NCBI RefSeq assembly: GCF_958298935.1
Contig: NC_084927.1
Location: forward strand, 27,540,001 to 27,604,000
Direction of reading: 5' to 3'
DNA: 64,000 nucleotides
Source of the DNA: Phragmites australis
Taxonomy: Eukaryota; Streptophyta; Magnoliopsida; Poales; Poaceae
The position numbers and the translations under genes were made by a program. Each line of letters starts with the position of its first letter. The first letter of the stretch is position 1. This document shows, piece after piece, positions 36,540-48,346 of this stretch. A model generated the notes under the pieces. It was given only the letters and a program-made list of their open reading frames with translations. It had not been told where the DNA came from and searched no databases.

Positions 36540-37077
36540 GTAATATGTCTCTCGTTCGTTCGGTCGCCTCCTTTTCGATCTGACACCCGAGCGCCTCTGC
36601 CTCCGTCGATTCGCCACCATAGCGTTGCCCGTGCTCCGCGCTCCTGCTCCGCCACCCGACCACGCTGCCGGCCACCTCCACTGCTGTAGTCGCCGCCTGC
36701 CTTAGCTACTTAGCCACCGTCGTCCAGCAATCCACAGAGCCACCGCCGCCGTTAGAACTCATAGCGCCACCGCTGTCGCTAGTGTTCGCCGCCGGCCACA
36801 GGAGCTCATCTCAAGTCTCGAGATCAACATCTTCTCGTGGTGAGCTCAAATTTCATCTAGTTTTCCCAAATCTTCAAACCCTAGCTCGAATTTCTTTAAA
36901 TTCACTCAAACTCATGCAAAATTCGAGCAAAATTGAATCAAATTGCTTCAATTAAGGTCATATCCTATGCAATTGGACTTCAATTAGTGTCTCAATCTTG
37001 AATCCCAAGCATGTTCATCTGAATTCTCCACAAATTAGGGCTCTCGCTCATCCATATTGCATCTTTTGATCTTCTAG
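36540..37077. other. Element E 5' untranslated-type region
   Basis: Pyrimidine-rich, codon-periodic CCACCGCCG-type sequence (36590-36800) followed by AT-rich sequence up to an ATG at 37078. No motif-bearing ORF is seen. Confidence 0.4.
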
Positions 37078-38476
37078 ATGGGTCGTGAGCGCCGCGACAA
37101 GGGCAAGGCCGTCGGGCAGCCTAAGAAGAAGAAAACAAAAGAGCAAAAGGAGTGGGATCGGGCGATTACAGCCGCCGATGCCCCAGTTTCTCAGCAAGGA
37201 TTGCAGATCAGAGGCACAGATAAGACTCCGCCGCGTCAGTCCTCCCGCACTCGTGAGGCAGCAGGGTTGGGATTGATACTTTCCACCCTCACTCACTAGA
37301 GATTTGATGTGGTTGATTTGATCCTTTGTGAGATTTAGGATGTGATTGCTGAGAGGATGACCATAGCTAGACAACAGCCTTATGCACATTTCATATCCCA
37401 CTTGATTGCACATTCGGTCAGATTCCCCGAGTTCGTCCAGGCCTACGAGAAGTCGCCTACACACTATAATGTGTATGCTCCACAGCACCTTTAGAAAGGC
37501 GACGAGGCCAGCGTGCGATGTTTCATGCTCAGGAGTATATGCCAGCTGATGTTAGAGAGAGTAGCAGCAGAGGATTAGGCCTTTGCAGCGGCCGAGGCAG
37601 CTCTCCCGCACGTGTTTTACTTCAGTGACAGCGACTCGGTTTCGTCAGATCTTGAGTTCTTCCCACCAGTCATTAGGTCACATGATGCTGAGGTTGGAGG
37701 GCCTTCTAAGGCAGTTCCCACTTCTACAGTTCCTTCAGCACCTGAGACAGCGACCTCCGTGCCCCCTGCTGCACCGTCGTCCGGGTTTATTCTTATTCTT
37801 CAGCAGATGCAGTAACCCAAGCAGAGCAGCAAGCCAAGCTACAGGCAGACATGCTTCGACAGCAGGAGCAGCAGCTCATGATGATGTAGTCACTCCAGCA
37901 ACATCAACAGGCTACCTTAGCAGCTCTTTAGGCCGATCGAGAGAACAATGACCGCATGTTCACGTTTATCTCTGGATGTCTTGGATCTCTCTTTCAGGCA
38001 TCAAGCCTACAGCTGCCAGTTGCTCCTCGGGCTCCAGCCCCAGCACCTAGTTCTCTTTCGGGCAGTGTCAGTGGTCTCTTGGGAACACCAGTATCAGGAT
38101 TCCCTTGTCACCTCTCTTCAGCACTGATGTGTTTTCTCAGCCTGCCAGGACTACGACGAGGCCAGTTCTACCTTCGTTGTCTACTCCTATGACTGGCACT
38201 CTTCACTTTGAGGACTCTCCACAGCCGACAGTGCCTTCTCAACAGCCATCCGTTCAGACTCCTTCAGTTGTTCAGTCTACCTTCGAGGAGATCGATACAG
38301 CACTACAGGAGATGGCTACTCAGGGTACTGCTACTGCTACCAGCTCGGCCCCAACTACAATCTCAAAGGCACCGTCAAAGTCAGCTCAGCCTCCTCAGCC
38401 AGCTGTTGACCCCGTAACTATTGAGCTATCGAATTTAGATAAAGACTCAAGCTCACAGTTCAGCTATCAAATTTAG
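37078..38476 (+). pseudogene. Element E gag-position ORF, decayed
   Basis: It starts MGRERRDKGKAVGQPKKKK with a basic N-terminus. After a stop near 37299 it continues with FPEFVQAYEKSPTHYNVY and AAEAALPHVFYFSDSDS, then long Ser/Pro/Gln-rich stretches ending near 38476. The order resembles ORFs of non-autonomous SIRE-like grass elements annotated as putative plant transposon proteins. Several stops and shifts are present. A roughly 41-bp tandem duplication lies at about 38422-38503. Confidence 0.5.
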
Positions 38477-38959
38477 ATAAAGACTCAAGCTCACAGTTCG
38501 AGGTGCGACCATCTCTAGCAGCGCCAACTTCCTCCTTTCCTCCAACTCCGGATGTTTAGGAGTGTGCTCTTTTTGGTGCTTAGATGCCAAAGGGGGAGAG
38601 AGTCTAGGTGATAGGGGGAGTCTTTTGGAGAGAGGTATATAAGTGACTAGTGAGCTTTCTAGTTCATAGATTTAAGGGGAGCTTGGGTAGTATAGGGTTG
38701 GAGTGTTGGATCTTCATGGATTTTGATGTAATGACAAGCTATTTGATTCTTAATCGATGTGTTTCACTTGTCATCGCATTGTGTTTCCTTTCGTGCTCTG
38801 TTTTAATTATTATTCTACTAGCATGATAGGTTGTTCTAGTGCTAAGTTTTCTCTTGCTTAATTGTTATATGTCGTTCAATGCCTAGTATGATAGAGTGTT
38901 CTTCATATTCATTTCTTTATTCCTATTTGTGTTGTCATCAATCACAAAAAAGGAGAGAT

Positions 38960-40720
38960 TGTAGCATCTAGGCCCCTAAGTAAGTGGTACGTGTTTTGGT
39001 GATTAATGACAATTGTATCATTGTGACTAATGCGTGTGTTTTGAAGGGAATTAAATTTTTTTAGTTTACAATGATTGAATGGGTTTTCTTGGTCCTCATG
39101 GAATTCTATTGGTCAATCAAAGGACATTTGTGTCAAGATTAAGGATCTTCTAGTTCTAAGTGTCATAAGGTGATAAAGGACACTAAGGGTAGACATATGT
39201 CTCTTTTTGTCTTTTGACTGTACTATAAAGTGGGCTAAGTGTTGTAGCTTGATCTAGTCGAGTCTAGACATAGTTGGATGCACACTTGCAAAAATCTAAC
39301 ACTAGGTAGATCAAAGAAGCCCATGGGTGAGAAGTTGAGAAGTTAGAACTCAAAGTCGATTGAATTAGATGAGTTCCAGAAAGTTTGTTCTCACCGGATT
39401 GTCCGGTGCGAGAAGGATTAAACTCACTGGACTATTTTTCCTCTTTGTGAAGATTTCAAATGACCTCACTGGATTGTCTGATGATGGGAGGAATTTTGCA
39501 CCAGAGCATTTAACAGAAGAGTCATTTTTCAGAGAAATTTGAAGTTACATGCACCAGATTGTCCGATGATCTGAAGGACGCATACACCGGACTATTTAAC
39601 AGAAGGACTATTTTTTGGGAGAAAATCTGAGTTAAACTGACCGGATTGTCCGGTGACTTAAAGGAGTTATCACCAGACTATTTAACAGAAGCTTGATATT
39701 TTCGGAGAAAATGAATTATAAGGCACCGAATGATCCGATGATGAGATGGATATCACACTGGAGCATTTTATGACTTGTGTCATGGTGCAGAAGACTATAA
39801 CTCACTGGATTGCCTGATGATACTAAGTGGAGGAACACCGGAGCATTTTGCAATGGCTACTGACAGCTGGCAGACTAGCGTGTGGAAAAAGTATACTCAC
39901 CGGATTATCCGGTGTTAACAGAGGCGTCTGCACCAGACAATCCGATGTTCACAAAAAATGTGAGTGGTTGGGCAACAACTAGATTTGGACCTCTAGCCTA
40001 TATATACCCCCTCACTTGGTTTCATATGTCTCTCTTGCAACCCAGAAGCATTCATACACAGTGTGTATCATCTAGAAATAAGGGACAGCACTTGAGGTGA
40101 TTTGTAAGTTCTTAATTGAAGATTAAGGACTCCATTAGTGCTTCAAGAGTAGCGAGTGTGCATCTAGCTGCTGTTTAGGCTTGATAGGAATCAAGTGAAC
40201 CAGTTAGCTTGTTACTCTTGGTGGTTGACAACACCTAGCCGGTCGTGGAGATTGGAGGTGTTCTCTGTGAGCTCTTGGAGGTCTTGTGGGAGCCCCTAGA
40301 AGCTCGTATACTTGGTTTGATGCTTGCCAATCCAGAGATAGAGAAGTGGCAATCACTAGTGAGCACTTGAGTCTTGGTGACCCAAGGGGAAGCGACATCC
40401 TTGTGTGGATGCTCCAACAAGGATTAGTGGGAAGTACCAACTCTTCGATACCTCGGAAAAAACTCGGTGTCCCCTTTCCCTACTCTTGTTACATTCCGCA
40501 TTTTGCTTCTAGCATTTTCTTTATGCAAGTTTCAATTCCGCACTTTACTTATGTTCTATATGCTTGCATGTTTTTGCTTATCATGCTAGCTCGCTAGGTC
40601 GTCTAGTTTCTTTTATTCATTCTAGGCTAAGGTTATTCTTTGTTCTAGAATTCGGTAGTTGGTTTATTTTTTTTTATTAGTGCCCTATTCACCCCTCTTT
40701 AGGGCCATTAGATCCTTTCA
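38960..40720 (+). repeat. Element E 3' LTR
   Basis: A 1761-bp TG...CA repeat ending AGATCCTTTCA. Between 39390 and 39960 the near-palindromic words ACCGGACTATTTAACAGA and CCGGATTGTCCGGTG recur many times. TATATATACCCC at about 39999 is a likely TATA box. Its last about 240 bases are copied at 60779-60970 in the segmental duplication. Confidence 0.7.
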
Positions 40721-40805
40721 GCCTTCAATTGTAACAATGAAATCACGGTATGCAACTTTGTGTGCTCCTTCTCGCAGCCTAGGAATAACGATGTTTTAGA
40801 GTCCT

Positions 40806-41012
40806 CTACCATACGCTGGAACTTTGAAACTCTCTTGCATTAGCGAAGTTTCTCTCCCCATCGCGCAATATCTGCTCTAGATCATCAGCGTCGGCGTCGG
40901 CCAACATCTGCTCTAGATCATCAGCATCGGCATCGGCCAACATCTCATCTAGATCATCATCGACCAATGTATCTCCGGCAAATGGCATATCGGTGTATTC
41001 ACCAGCCAGCAT
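40806..41012 (-). pseudogene. CACTA-type protein fragment with DADADDLEQML repeats
   Basis: The product carries two tandem copies of ADADADDLEQML-type units and then DGERNFANAREFQ. The copy at 60986-61210 continues with FLRMVENSKTPLFLGCEK, a segment seen near the start of grass CACTA ORFs. It is cut short here by a frameshift near 40820. No catalytic domain is present. Confidence 0.6.
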
Positions 41013-41499
41013 ATCGGTGTATAAGTCTTCGTCTTCTATGCCAATGTATTGCCCTTCCTATGCGATCTCAGCTTCACCGTGCTTGGTACAACGAGTATAG
41101 CCAAGCGTAAAACCCCTTGGTATCAAGTGAGAATGTATTTATTGGGTGGTGAAAAACTGCTTCTTGTTCTCGCAATTGATGTATGGATATCACATGTATT
41201 GATACTGTGTATTTGACTTGTATGCCACGGCTGCTACCAGAAAATACTCCACATGTTCTTGTACTCTGCGCTCACACGGCTCGTATCGTACATCCATCTT
41301 CTGTACATCTACAATTATATCATTATTGTAAATCTAAATTCATAATATCTACAAGATTTTGCAATCACCAACAAATAAATTACCTCGCCATCTCCTACTG
41401 GCAATTGGCCCGGGTTGGAGGGGACGCCTTTTGTATGCTTTCACGTTCGCTTCCGATGATTGTTTGTTGGTGTTATCCCTAAATTTTTTATTATTATTC

Positions 41500-42080
41500 A
41501 ACCATTATGTAGGACTAATTAAGTAAAATGATAAAGAAATATGCTCATATATAAATTTTCTATACTGGAGCTTGCTAATTAAATAAAATATAAAAAATAT
41601 AATTGTATCTTGCACATACCTAAACATGATGGCGAAAATTTCTAATTCATTAAAAATCAAAATAAATACGCTCATACCTAAAGTTTCCATATTAGAACAT
41701 GCTAATTGATTAAAATATAAAAATATAATTGGAGCTTCCTACATACCTAAATATTATGGCTAATTTTTATAATTTATTAAAAATCAACCACAAATATGCT
41801 CATACCTAAAGTTTCTATATTGGAGCTTGCTAATTAATTAAAATATAAAAAATATAATTGGAGCTTGATATATACCTTAATATCATTGCTAAAGTTTTTA
41901 ATTCATTAAAAATCAAAAAAAATATGCTAATGCCTAAAGTTTCTATATTAGAGCTTGCTAATTAATTAAAATATAAAAAATATAATTGGAGCTTGCTATA
42001 TACTTAATTTTATGGCTAATTTTTTTAATTCATTAAAAATCAAAAATAAATATGCTCATACATGTAGCTAATGTAAATCA
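41500..42080. repeat. AT-rich tandem array, ~130-bp units
   Basis: Four to five units recur around CATACCTAAAGTTTCTATATT, GGAGCTTGCTAATTAATTAA and AAAATATAATTGGAGCTTG. The same array is present at about 61720-62270 in copy 2. It sits inside the CACTA fragment and shows no coding potential. Confidence 0.75.
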
Positions 42081-42783
42081 ATAATAAAGACACTTTTCAC
42101 CATAAGCTACTAATTAATGCTTACATATCATAAATATGGTATAATTATATCTACATTGTCTTCAAACATCATGGCCATAGGTTTATCTACATCATTTTAA
42201 AATCTAAAGCAATTTAGCAAATAAAATTCAACTATAAATGGATTGGAGATAAAGTTACATACCTTGGAACACTTAGGGTATGAGGATTCCTCAATTTTTT
42301 GAAACCCCCAAGAACTAGGTGAGCAAAAATGGCCACCACCAAGCAAGAAAACATAACTTCTCTCTGTTGTGCTCGAACTTGGAGAAGGAGATGACCACTT
42401 TTATATAGCTGAGATATCATTGTCGGCTAAAATCACCAACCAGCAGTGATGCCCTTATATCACTATCGGTCGATATCTTCAACAGGCAGTGATGATGGAG
42501 TTGGACATCACTGGAAGCTCAAACCATTGGCCGGCAATGATGACCCTTATCACTATCGGTTCATAAGCCACGATGATTGATTCTTTTCGCGCGGTGTATG
42601 AACCGACAGTGCTACTCTATCATTTCCGACCTATTAGGAACCGGCAGTGCTACTCTATCATTGTCGACCTATTAGGAACCAACAGTGATGAGCCAGCATA
42701 TAAGACCGATTCTGTAGTAGTGTGTTATACTATATTCTTTTACTTATTCGGATTGCTACATCTTGGATTGCTTTCACGTGTGT

Positions 42784-43432
42784 CACGGATGGCAACGGTT
42801 CCGGTAAGGTGCGGGTTCAGCCAAAATCAGCCCACCATGAAACCCGAAACTCAAAGTCCGACCCGCACCCGAATTGCTAATCGGGTTAAATTGTGCCCCT
42901 GCACCCGAACCTGGCGGGGACTCGAAACCCGGTGGGGACCCATCTAGTCTTATCAAAGGAGGAGGCGGACGGACGATAGACGGGGCGTTGCGGTCGGGCG
43001 TGGAGGGGTGGCGGGGCGACGCCAGCATGGTCGAGCGCGGAGGGGCATCCAGGAGACGGCGGTGTGACCAAGCGCAGAGGTTGTGGACCGGCAGAGGGGG
43101 CAGCGACACGGAAGGGTGGACCAGCGAAGGGGCGTCACGGCCATTGGTGGTGAGGAGGGCAGTCAGATTGAGTAGGTTTGTGGTGGAGTGGGCCATTTGA
43201 CTAATATTTCAAGGTGGAGAGTGAGTTGTTAGGCTAGAATTGTAACATGGGTCATGAGATTTAGTTTTGTTTCGAATCCCTGGTGAATATTTACGGGTGA
43301 AAGCTTAAACCCGACCTTGATCTGTTAGACCCACAGATACAATTTTACACCTGCACCCACCCTAACCTCACCGGGTGTAGAACTCACCAGAGACATACAC
43401 CCACCGAATTCATGGTCATCCCTAAAATGTAT
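42784..43432. mobile_element. Candidate MITE upstream of the P450
   Basis: The left end reads ACGGATGGCAACGG. The right end in reverse complement reads TAGGGATGACCATG, an imperfect inverted pair that is better preserved in copy 2. The inside holds CCCGACCCGCACCCG-type sequence and short GC-rich frames without motifs. No clear target duplication is visible, so the class is unassigned. Confidence 0.35.
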
Positions 43433-43703
43433 GAAATACGTGTGCGGTTGCTAGTTTCGACAAATTCAACGTAGGAACATACAAATATGTCGTACATCAT
43501 ATCAGATTATCAGTGATTCAGTGACGTGTGTGGATGCGATCGTTCCCTTTTGCTACTGGCCAGCTAGCTTGTGTGGAAGCAGAAAGAGTCGCAGGACATC
43601 AACAACCATCACAAGCATCGTTCGTCCCTTGCAGATCAAGCTGATCCATAAACCGGAGTGGTACGTACCATTCCTTACCATCGCGAGCCTGGCACAGCAG
43701 TTC
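43433..43703 (+). promoter_or_regulatory. P450 proximal upstream region
   Basis: This stretch is conserved between copy 1 and copy 2 up to CATCGTTCGTCCC (43627), and partly with the pseudogene's upstream region (GCTAGCTTGTGTGG; CCATAAACCGGAGT). I see no convincing TATA box. The codon matching the pseudogene's ATG is ATC at 43680-43682, so the start used is 43704. Confidence 0.45.
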
Positions 43704-45669
43704 ATGCGCGAGATGACGGCTCCACGAGCGTGGTTTCTGCTAGCCTTCCCTCTCTTCCTCTTACTCGTGCGCTGCACGTTGGCTACGTTCAGCGCCAAGA
43801 GAGCGAGGAAGCAGCAGCAGCAGCTAGACCACCACCGTCTTCCGCCTTCGCCCCCGGCGCTGCCTGTCCTCGGCCACCTCCACCTCATCGGTTCGCTCCC
43901 TCACGTCTCCCTCCGGCGCCTCGCCAGGCAGCACGGCACGGACCTTATGCTGCTCCGCCTCGGCGCTATGCCGGTGCTCGTCGTGTCGTCGCCGCGTGCC
44001 GCCGAAGTGGTGCTGCGCACGCACGACCACGTGTTCGCGTCCCGGCCGCACTCCCTGGTCGCCGAGGTCGTCCTGTACGGCCCGTCCGACGTCGGCTTCG
44101 CGCCGTACGGGGACTACTGGCGGCAGGCGAGGAAGCTCGTCACCACGCACCTGCTCAGCGTCAAGAGGGTGCAGTCGTTCCGCCTCGCCCGCGAGGAAGA
44201 GGTACGAGTTTTTTCCACTTGTACAAGCTTTTTCTTTTTTTAAAGAAAAGGGAAAATCACTTTTACAAACTATGATATCGTTGAATTAGCTTTGAGATAA
44301 CCTTAAAAACTTATCACGCAGCTGGTTCTGTTTTGACTCTGAAATATGTGACATGCTGTGCTTGGCTAGGTGAGCACGGTGATGGCCCGGATCGGTGAGG
44401 CGGCCACCGCGGGCGCGGCGGTGGACGTGGGCGAGCTGCTCGGCTCGTTCACGAACGACCTGGCGTGCCGCGCCGTGATGGGCAAGTCCTTCCGCAGCGA
44501 GGGCCGGAACAAGCTGTTGCGGGAGCTCGTCCGCGACACGTCCCCGCTGCTGGGCGGCTTCAACGTCGAGGAGTTCTTCCCGTTCCTGGCTCGCTTCGGC
44601 GTGCTCAGCAAGGTGGTCCGCACGAAATCCGAGAGATTGAGGCGGAGGTGGGACGAGCTGCTGGACGGGCTGATCGAGGACCATGAGAGCAAGTACGAGT
44701 CGGCGGCGGCGGCGAGTGATCCAAAGGACGACGACGACGACTTCATGCATGTTATGCTCTCCGTTCGACAGGAGTACGGCCTCACCAGAGAGCAGATGAA
44801 AGGCATCCTGCTTGTAAGTTAAAATTTCAGCTCGTGTCTCACACATAAAGTTGCTGATTTACTACGAACAATTTTGGTACAAATATATTACGTGAATTCA
44901 CGCACCAGGTCTGAATTAGACATGATAGTCGGATAGAAAATAAATATACGGGAGTAGATTTATATATTCTATATCTGAATTTTTTTTTTCCCGAGTTATG
45001 AACATGCAGGACGTGTTCTTCGGGGGAATAGGCACATCATCTTCGATACTCGAGTTCGCCATGGCCGAGCTCATGCGGAGGCCACACATGATGAAGAAAC
45101 TACAAGCCGAGGTAAGGGGCAGCAAGCCCGAGCAGCTGGGACAAGCAATCATCAGCGAACCCAACCTAAACAACATGGCCTACCTGAGAGCTGTTGTAAA
45201 GGAGACGCTCCGGCTACGTTCCGTGACGCCGCTCCTCGCGCCTCACTTCTCCACGGCCAGCTGCAGCATCGACGGGTCCGTGGTTCCCGCGGGGGTGCGG
45301 GTTCTGATCAACGTCTGGGCCATCGCCACGGACGCGCGCTTCTGGGAGGACGCGGAGGAGTTCGTTCCCGAAAGGTTTCTCGGCGACGGCAGCGCGGCGG
45401 ATGTTAGCTTCAAGGGTAACGATTTCCGGTTCTTGCCCTTCAGCGCCGGACGCAGGATGTGCCCCGGGATGAACTTTGGGATGGCCACCGTCGAGCTGAT
45501 GCTGGCGAACCTCATGCACCGTTTTGACTGGGAGTTGCCGGCGGGGATGGAGACGCGCGACGTTGATATGTCGGAGGTGTTCGGGCTAGTGGTGCACCGG
45601 AAGGAGAAGCTCCTCTTAGTTCCAAAAATTTCGTGTGTAGCATCGTCTTGCATCCAAGCACGTCAGTAA
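43704..45669 (+). CDS. Cytochrome P450, CYP71 family; exons 43704-44201, 44370-44813, 45010-45669
   Basis: Three exons, all phase 0 with GT-AG borders, encode 533 residues, a normal CYP71 length. An N-terminal membrane anchor (about 8-24) and a proline-rich hinge (PPSPPALPVLGH, 47-58) place it on the endoplasmic reticulum. WRQAR of the C-helix is at 139-143. The I-helix motif reads GGIGTS (319-324), with Gly322 where most P450s have Asp or Glu. KETLR is at 378-382 (E379, R382), PERF at 434-437, and the heme loop FSAGRRMCPG at 458-467 with Cys465 as heme ligand. CYP71 enzymes are NADPH-P450-reductase-dependent monooxygenases of specialised metabolism; the substrate cannot be read from sequence. 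The start was chosen because the upstream in-frame ATG of the paralogue is mutated to ATC. No frameshift is seen. Confidence 0.9.
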
Positions 45670-47772
45670 ATGTTGCATGGGTTATACAACATGATGATTA
45701 GTCGTATCCGAGCGACATTAGTTTAATTATTTTCATAGATTGTTTGTATGTGGATCTCGTTTGTGCTGTTGTGCATAACGTGGCGTATATGATTGTTTGT
45801 AATGATCAAGTAAATTTCTCGATTATTAAGTTCATATTGTGTGTTTTGATTGGGAAATTGCGTGGTACTAATGATTTGGAGGGCTCAAAACTGTAGGAAC
45901 GAGATTGGTAATCAGAGTGAGATGAATATGTGTTTCAATAAATTTCTTACGAAATCGATGATCTTCTCCTATTTGGATCACCTAACGCACCTCAAACTCA
46001 AGCAAAAACAAAAATAAAGATAAGTTTTAATATGAGAAAATCGAAGCAACACGACTCCACAGATGGTATATGAATTATAGGTGTGTATACGAGTTTTATG
46101 TCTCTAGTAACAGGAAGAATGACCTCACAAGATGCTAAAATTTCAGCCCAAAAATTAAAACAAAAATTAAAACCGAAAAACTTGCAAACTTACAAGTGAA
46201 CCAATAGTGAAAAATTGGAAAGAGGAGAATTCAAGTATATGCAAAAATATAAACTTCATTATAAAAAAGGTCAGTCTTATTTTAGACTGATTACAAATAT
46301 TTATCTCTCAAAACTCTCAAATATTATATAAGCTAAATATTCATTTTTCTCTGCTCTAAATCCTAGCACATGACTCTCATGTATATGGCTCAAGAGACTC
46401 GAGTGGCTAGTTCATCCCCTCCCATAGTTCTACCCCTCTATTTATAGGTCTAAAAAACTTGGACCCCTAAATTTTCTAACTTTTTTCCAAAATATCCCTC
46501 TATTGTAGTACACTTCTACCTACCACCGAGAGCGTTTTAGTCTATTTTCTCCTCCATTTATCGAACGATCGAGGCGCCTTCACGACTTACTTCGCCTCGA
46601 CACAATCTTCGTGATGATCCCATGTGCACTCCATTTGCCTGCGATTTTATGACTAAATTGGGAAACCGACTCGCACGCTTCTTAAGGCATGATTCACAGC
46701 TACTTGCTTTGACCTCAAGCAAATCTTTCGATGTTAATGCGTGTCCTCTGTCTTACTATCTTAATCGTCGGCAAGTCTCTCCTGCTCTCGATCTCTTGGA
46801 CCGCCTTGTCACTTGCACCGGCATCCCGTTCGCTTGATTTTGTCAACACACTGTCTTCATCCTTCACCTCATGTTTTGCTCAACCTCCATGTATACCGCT
46901 AGGATCACCTTTCACTCCGTCCGACCTCCTTGATCGTCCGGCATCAAGCACCCTGCTTGGCCCCAATCACCCATCGTCCACCGTCAAGTTGCATCCAACA
47001 CCGTCAAGTTATGCATCTTCATAACCATATAACACCATCACATGTTAGTCCAAATTAAAATCAAGTTGAAAAAGATCAGATGTAACAAAAATATGAACAC
47101 AGGATGGTCCAGCGTTCACACAAGTGCAACATCGGACTATCCGATGAATACAATTCTACTGGAGCCCGATTTGCATTACTCTCTGAAAAAATTAGTCTAG
47201 TGACCACTTTCGGTGCTCACACTGTCAACACCGGACCATCCGGTGCCTTCAACTTGCTCTCTGCACTGAAAAATTTCTGATGTTCAATATTGCACACACC
47301 GAACTATCTGGTGAGCATAACTGCTCCTGATACACATATTTCAGCTCTTCTAGAAATATTAGTCCGATGTGCACCTATTACCAACACCGGACCATCCGGC
47401 ACTCTCTCCAAATTTAGCGTCAAAAATCCTTCTATGCAAGAATTTGTCTGATGCTCACTCTCACCCACACCGAACCTTTCGGTGAATGAATTTTTCTTTT
47501 CCTCTGCGCTGAAAAAACTTTGGTACTCATAATTGCCACACACCGAACTATCCGGTAAGGTTAAACACCCTCACACGGGACTATCCGGTGAGTATAAACT
47601 TCCTGCACTGAGACAACGATATAATCTCCAATTCTTTGCTACTTTGATTGGAGAATATCAATCTTTACATAGATAACTATAATCTGATAAACACTCAACC
47701 AAAGCCATACATTATTAATCACTCATCACAAACAATAAACTAAGACATATCTCAATTTAGTTTCTCACAAAC
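45670..47772. other. P450 3' flank and unclassified repeat-derived sequence
   Basis: No gene recognised. From about 47090 to 47600 the words CACCGGACCATCCGGTG and CACCGAACTATCCGGTG recur, like those of element E's LTR. The stretch 45880-47770 therefore probably derives from LTR sequence. The small frames at 46622-47024 lack motifs. Confidence 0.45.
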
Positions 47773-47780
47773 ATTTGGAT

Positions 47781-48338
47781 TAAAGATGGCCAACTGGGCC
47801 GGGCCTAACGGGCCAGCCCGCGGCACGGGAAAATTGGCCCGGCCCAGGCACAGCACGGCACGAAAGTAAATGGGCCGTGCCGGCACGGCAAGGTTAGGCG
47901 GGCCGTGTCTGGGCCGGGGCAGCGGCACGCCGAGCCGTCATGGCACGACCCATTTAAGTTTTTCTATTTTTTAAGGTTTTATATAATTTATTTATCCCTA
48001 ATACATAAAGAGATCCTTAACAGGGTGGTAGAGTCATTGCTTCCCATGTACGAGGTCTTGAGTTCGATCCCTGCATTCGGCAGTTTTTTGATGTTTTTTG
48101 GATTTTCACGTGTTAACGGGCTGCCTGGCCAGAAAAATACTAATGGGCATATCGTGCCACGGGCCAGCACGGCACGGCCCGATCTTAAATGGGCCGTGCC
48201 TGGGCTGCAACCACGGCACGTGAGCCGGCACGGCACGACCCGTTTAGCTAACGGGCTGTAACGGGCTGTGCCCAAAACGGGCCGTGCCTGACTGGGCCCG
48301 TGCCGTGTCGGGCCGGGCCGCCCATTTAGACATCTTTA
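47781..48338. mobile_element. hAT-like MITE with tRNA-like internal sequence
   Basis: A 558-bp element with a perfect 8-bp target duplication ATTTGGAT (47773-47780 and 48339-48346) and terminal inverted repeats TAAAGATG/CATCTTTA. GGGCCGGGCC stretches lie just inside both ends. The 8-bp duplication points to the hAT superfamily. It has no transposase. The centre contains pol III-like A and B boxes. Confidence 0.75.
48023..48074 (+). promoter_or_regulatory. tRNA-like A and B box pair inside the hAT-like MITE
   Basis: GGTGGTAGAGTCATT (about 48025-48039) resembles an A box, and GAGTTCGATCC (about 48060-48070) closely matches the B-box consensus GTTCGANTCC, at tRNA-like spacing. No cloverleaf tRNA can be drawn with confidence, so this is called a promoter-like or tRNA-derived relic. 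Confidence 0.45.
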
Positions 48339-48346
48339 ATTTGGAT

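Larger units (their letters stand above)
36232..40720 (+). mobile_element. Element E: SIRE/Maximus-like copia derivative, non-autonomous
   Basis: The 3' LTR (38960-40720) begins TGTAGCATCTAGGCCCC, the start typical of SIRE/Maximus copia LTRs in grasses, and is preceded by AAAAAAGGAGAGAT, a polypurine tract. Upstream is a degenerate gag-position ORF and, further left (36232-36540), copies of the CCGGACTATCCGGTG word that also fills the 3' LTR. That suggests the remains of a 5' LTR. The left boundary is uncertain. No pol domains are present. Confidence 0.6.
40721..42722 (-). mobile_element. CACTA (En/Spm) transposon fragment
   Basis: The right end on the minus strand is CACTACTACAGAATCGGTC (42704-42722), the CACTA terminal inverted repeat. 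Subterminal repeats (AACCGGCAGTGATG and GGAACCGGCAGTGCTACTC) fill 42420-42700. An acidic ORF resembling the N-terminal part of CACTA proteins lies at 40806-41012. The opposite terminus is missing, cut near the end of element E. The inside includes an AT-rich tandem array. Confidence 0.75.
40475..43627. repeat. Segmental duplication, copy 1
   Basis: From CCCTTTCCCTACTCTTGTTACATT to CATCGTTCGTCCC this block matches 60779-63710 with scattered substitutions and small indels. It contains the tail of element E's LTR, the CACTA fragment, a candidate MITE and the P450 upstream sequence. The duplication unit crosses element boundaries, so it is a genomic segment and not a transposon copy. Confidence 0.9.

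Noticed and set aside
47905..48275. Possible tRNA gene around 48023-48074
   Set aside because: Only A/B-box-like words are visible. No acceptor stem or anticodon arm could be formed by eye.
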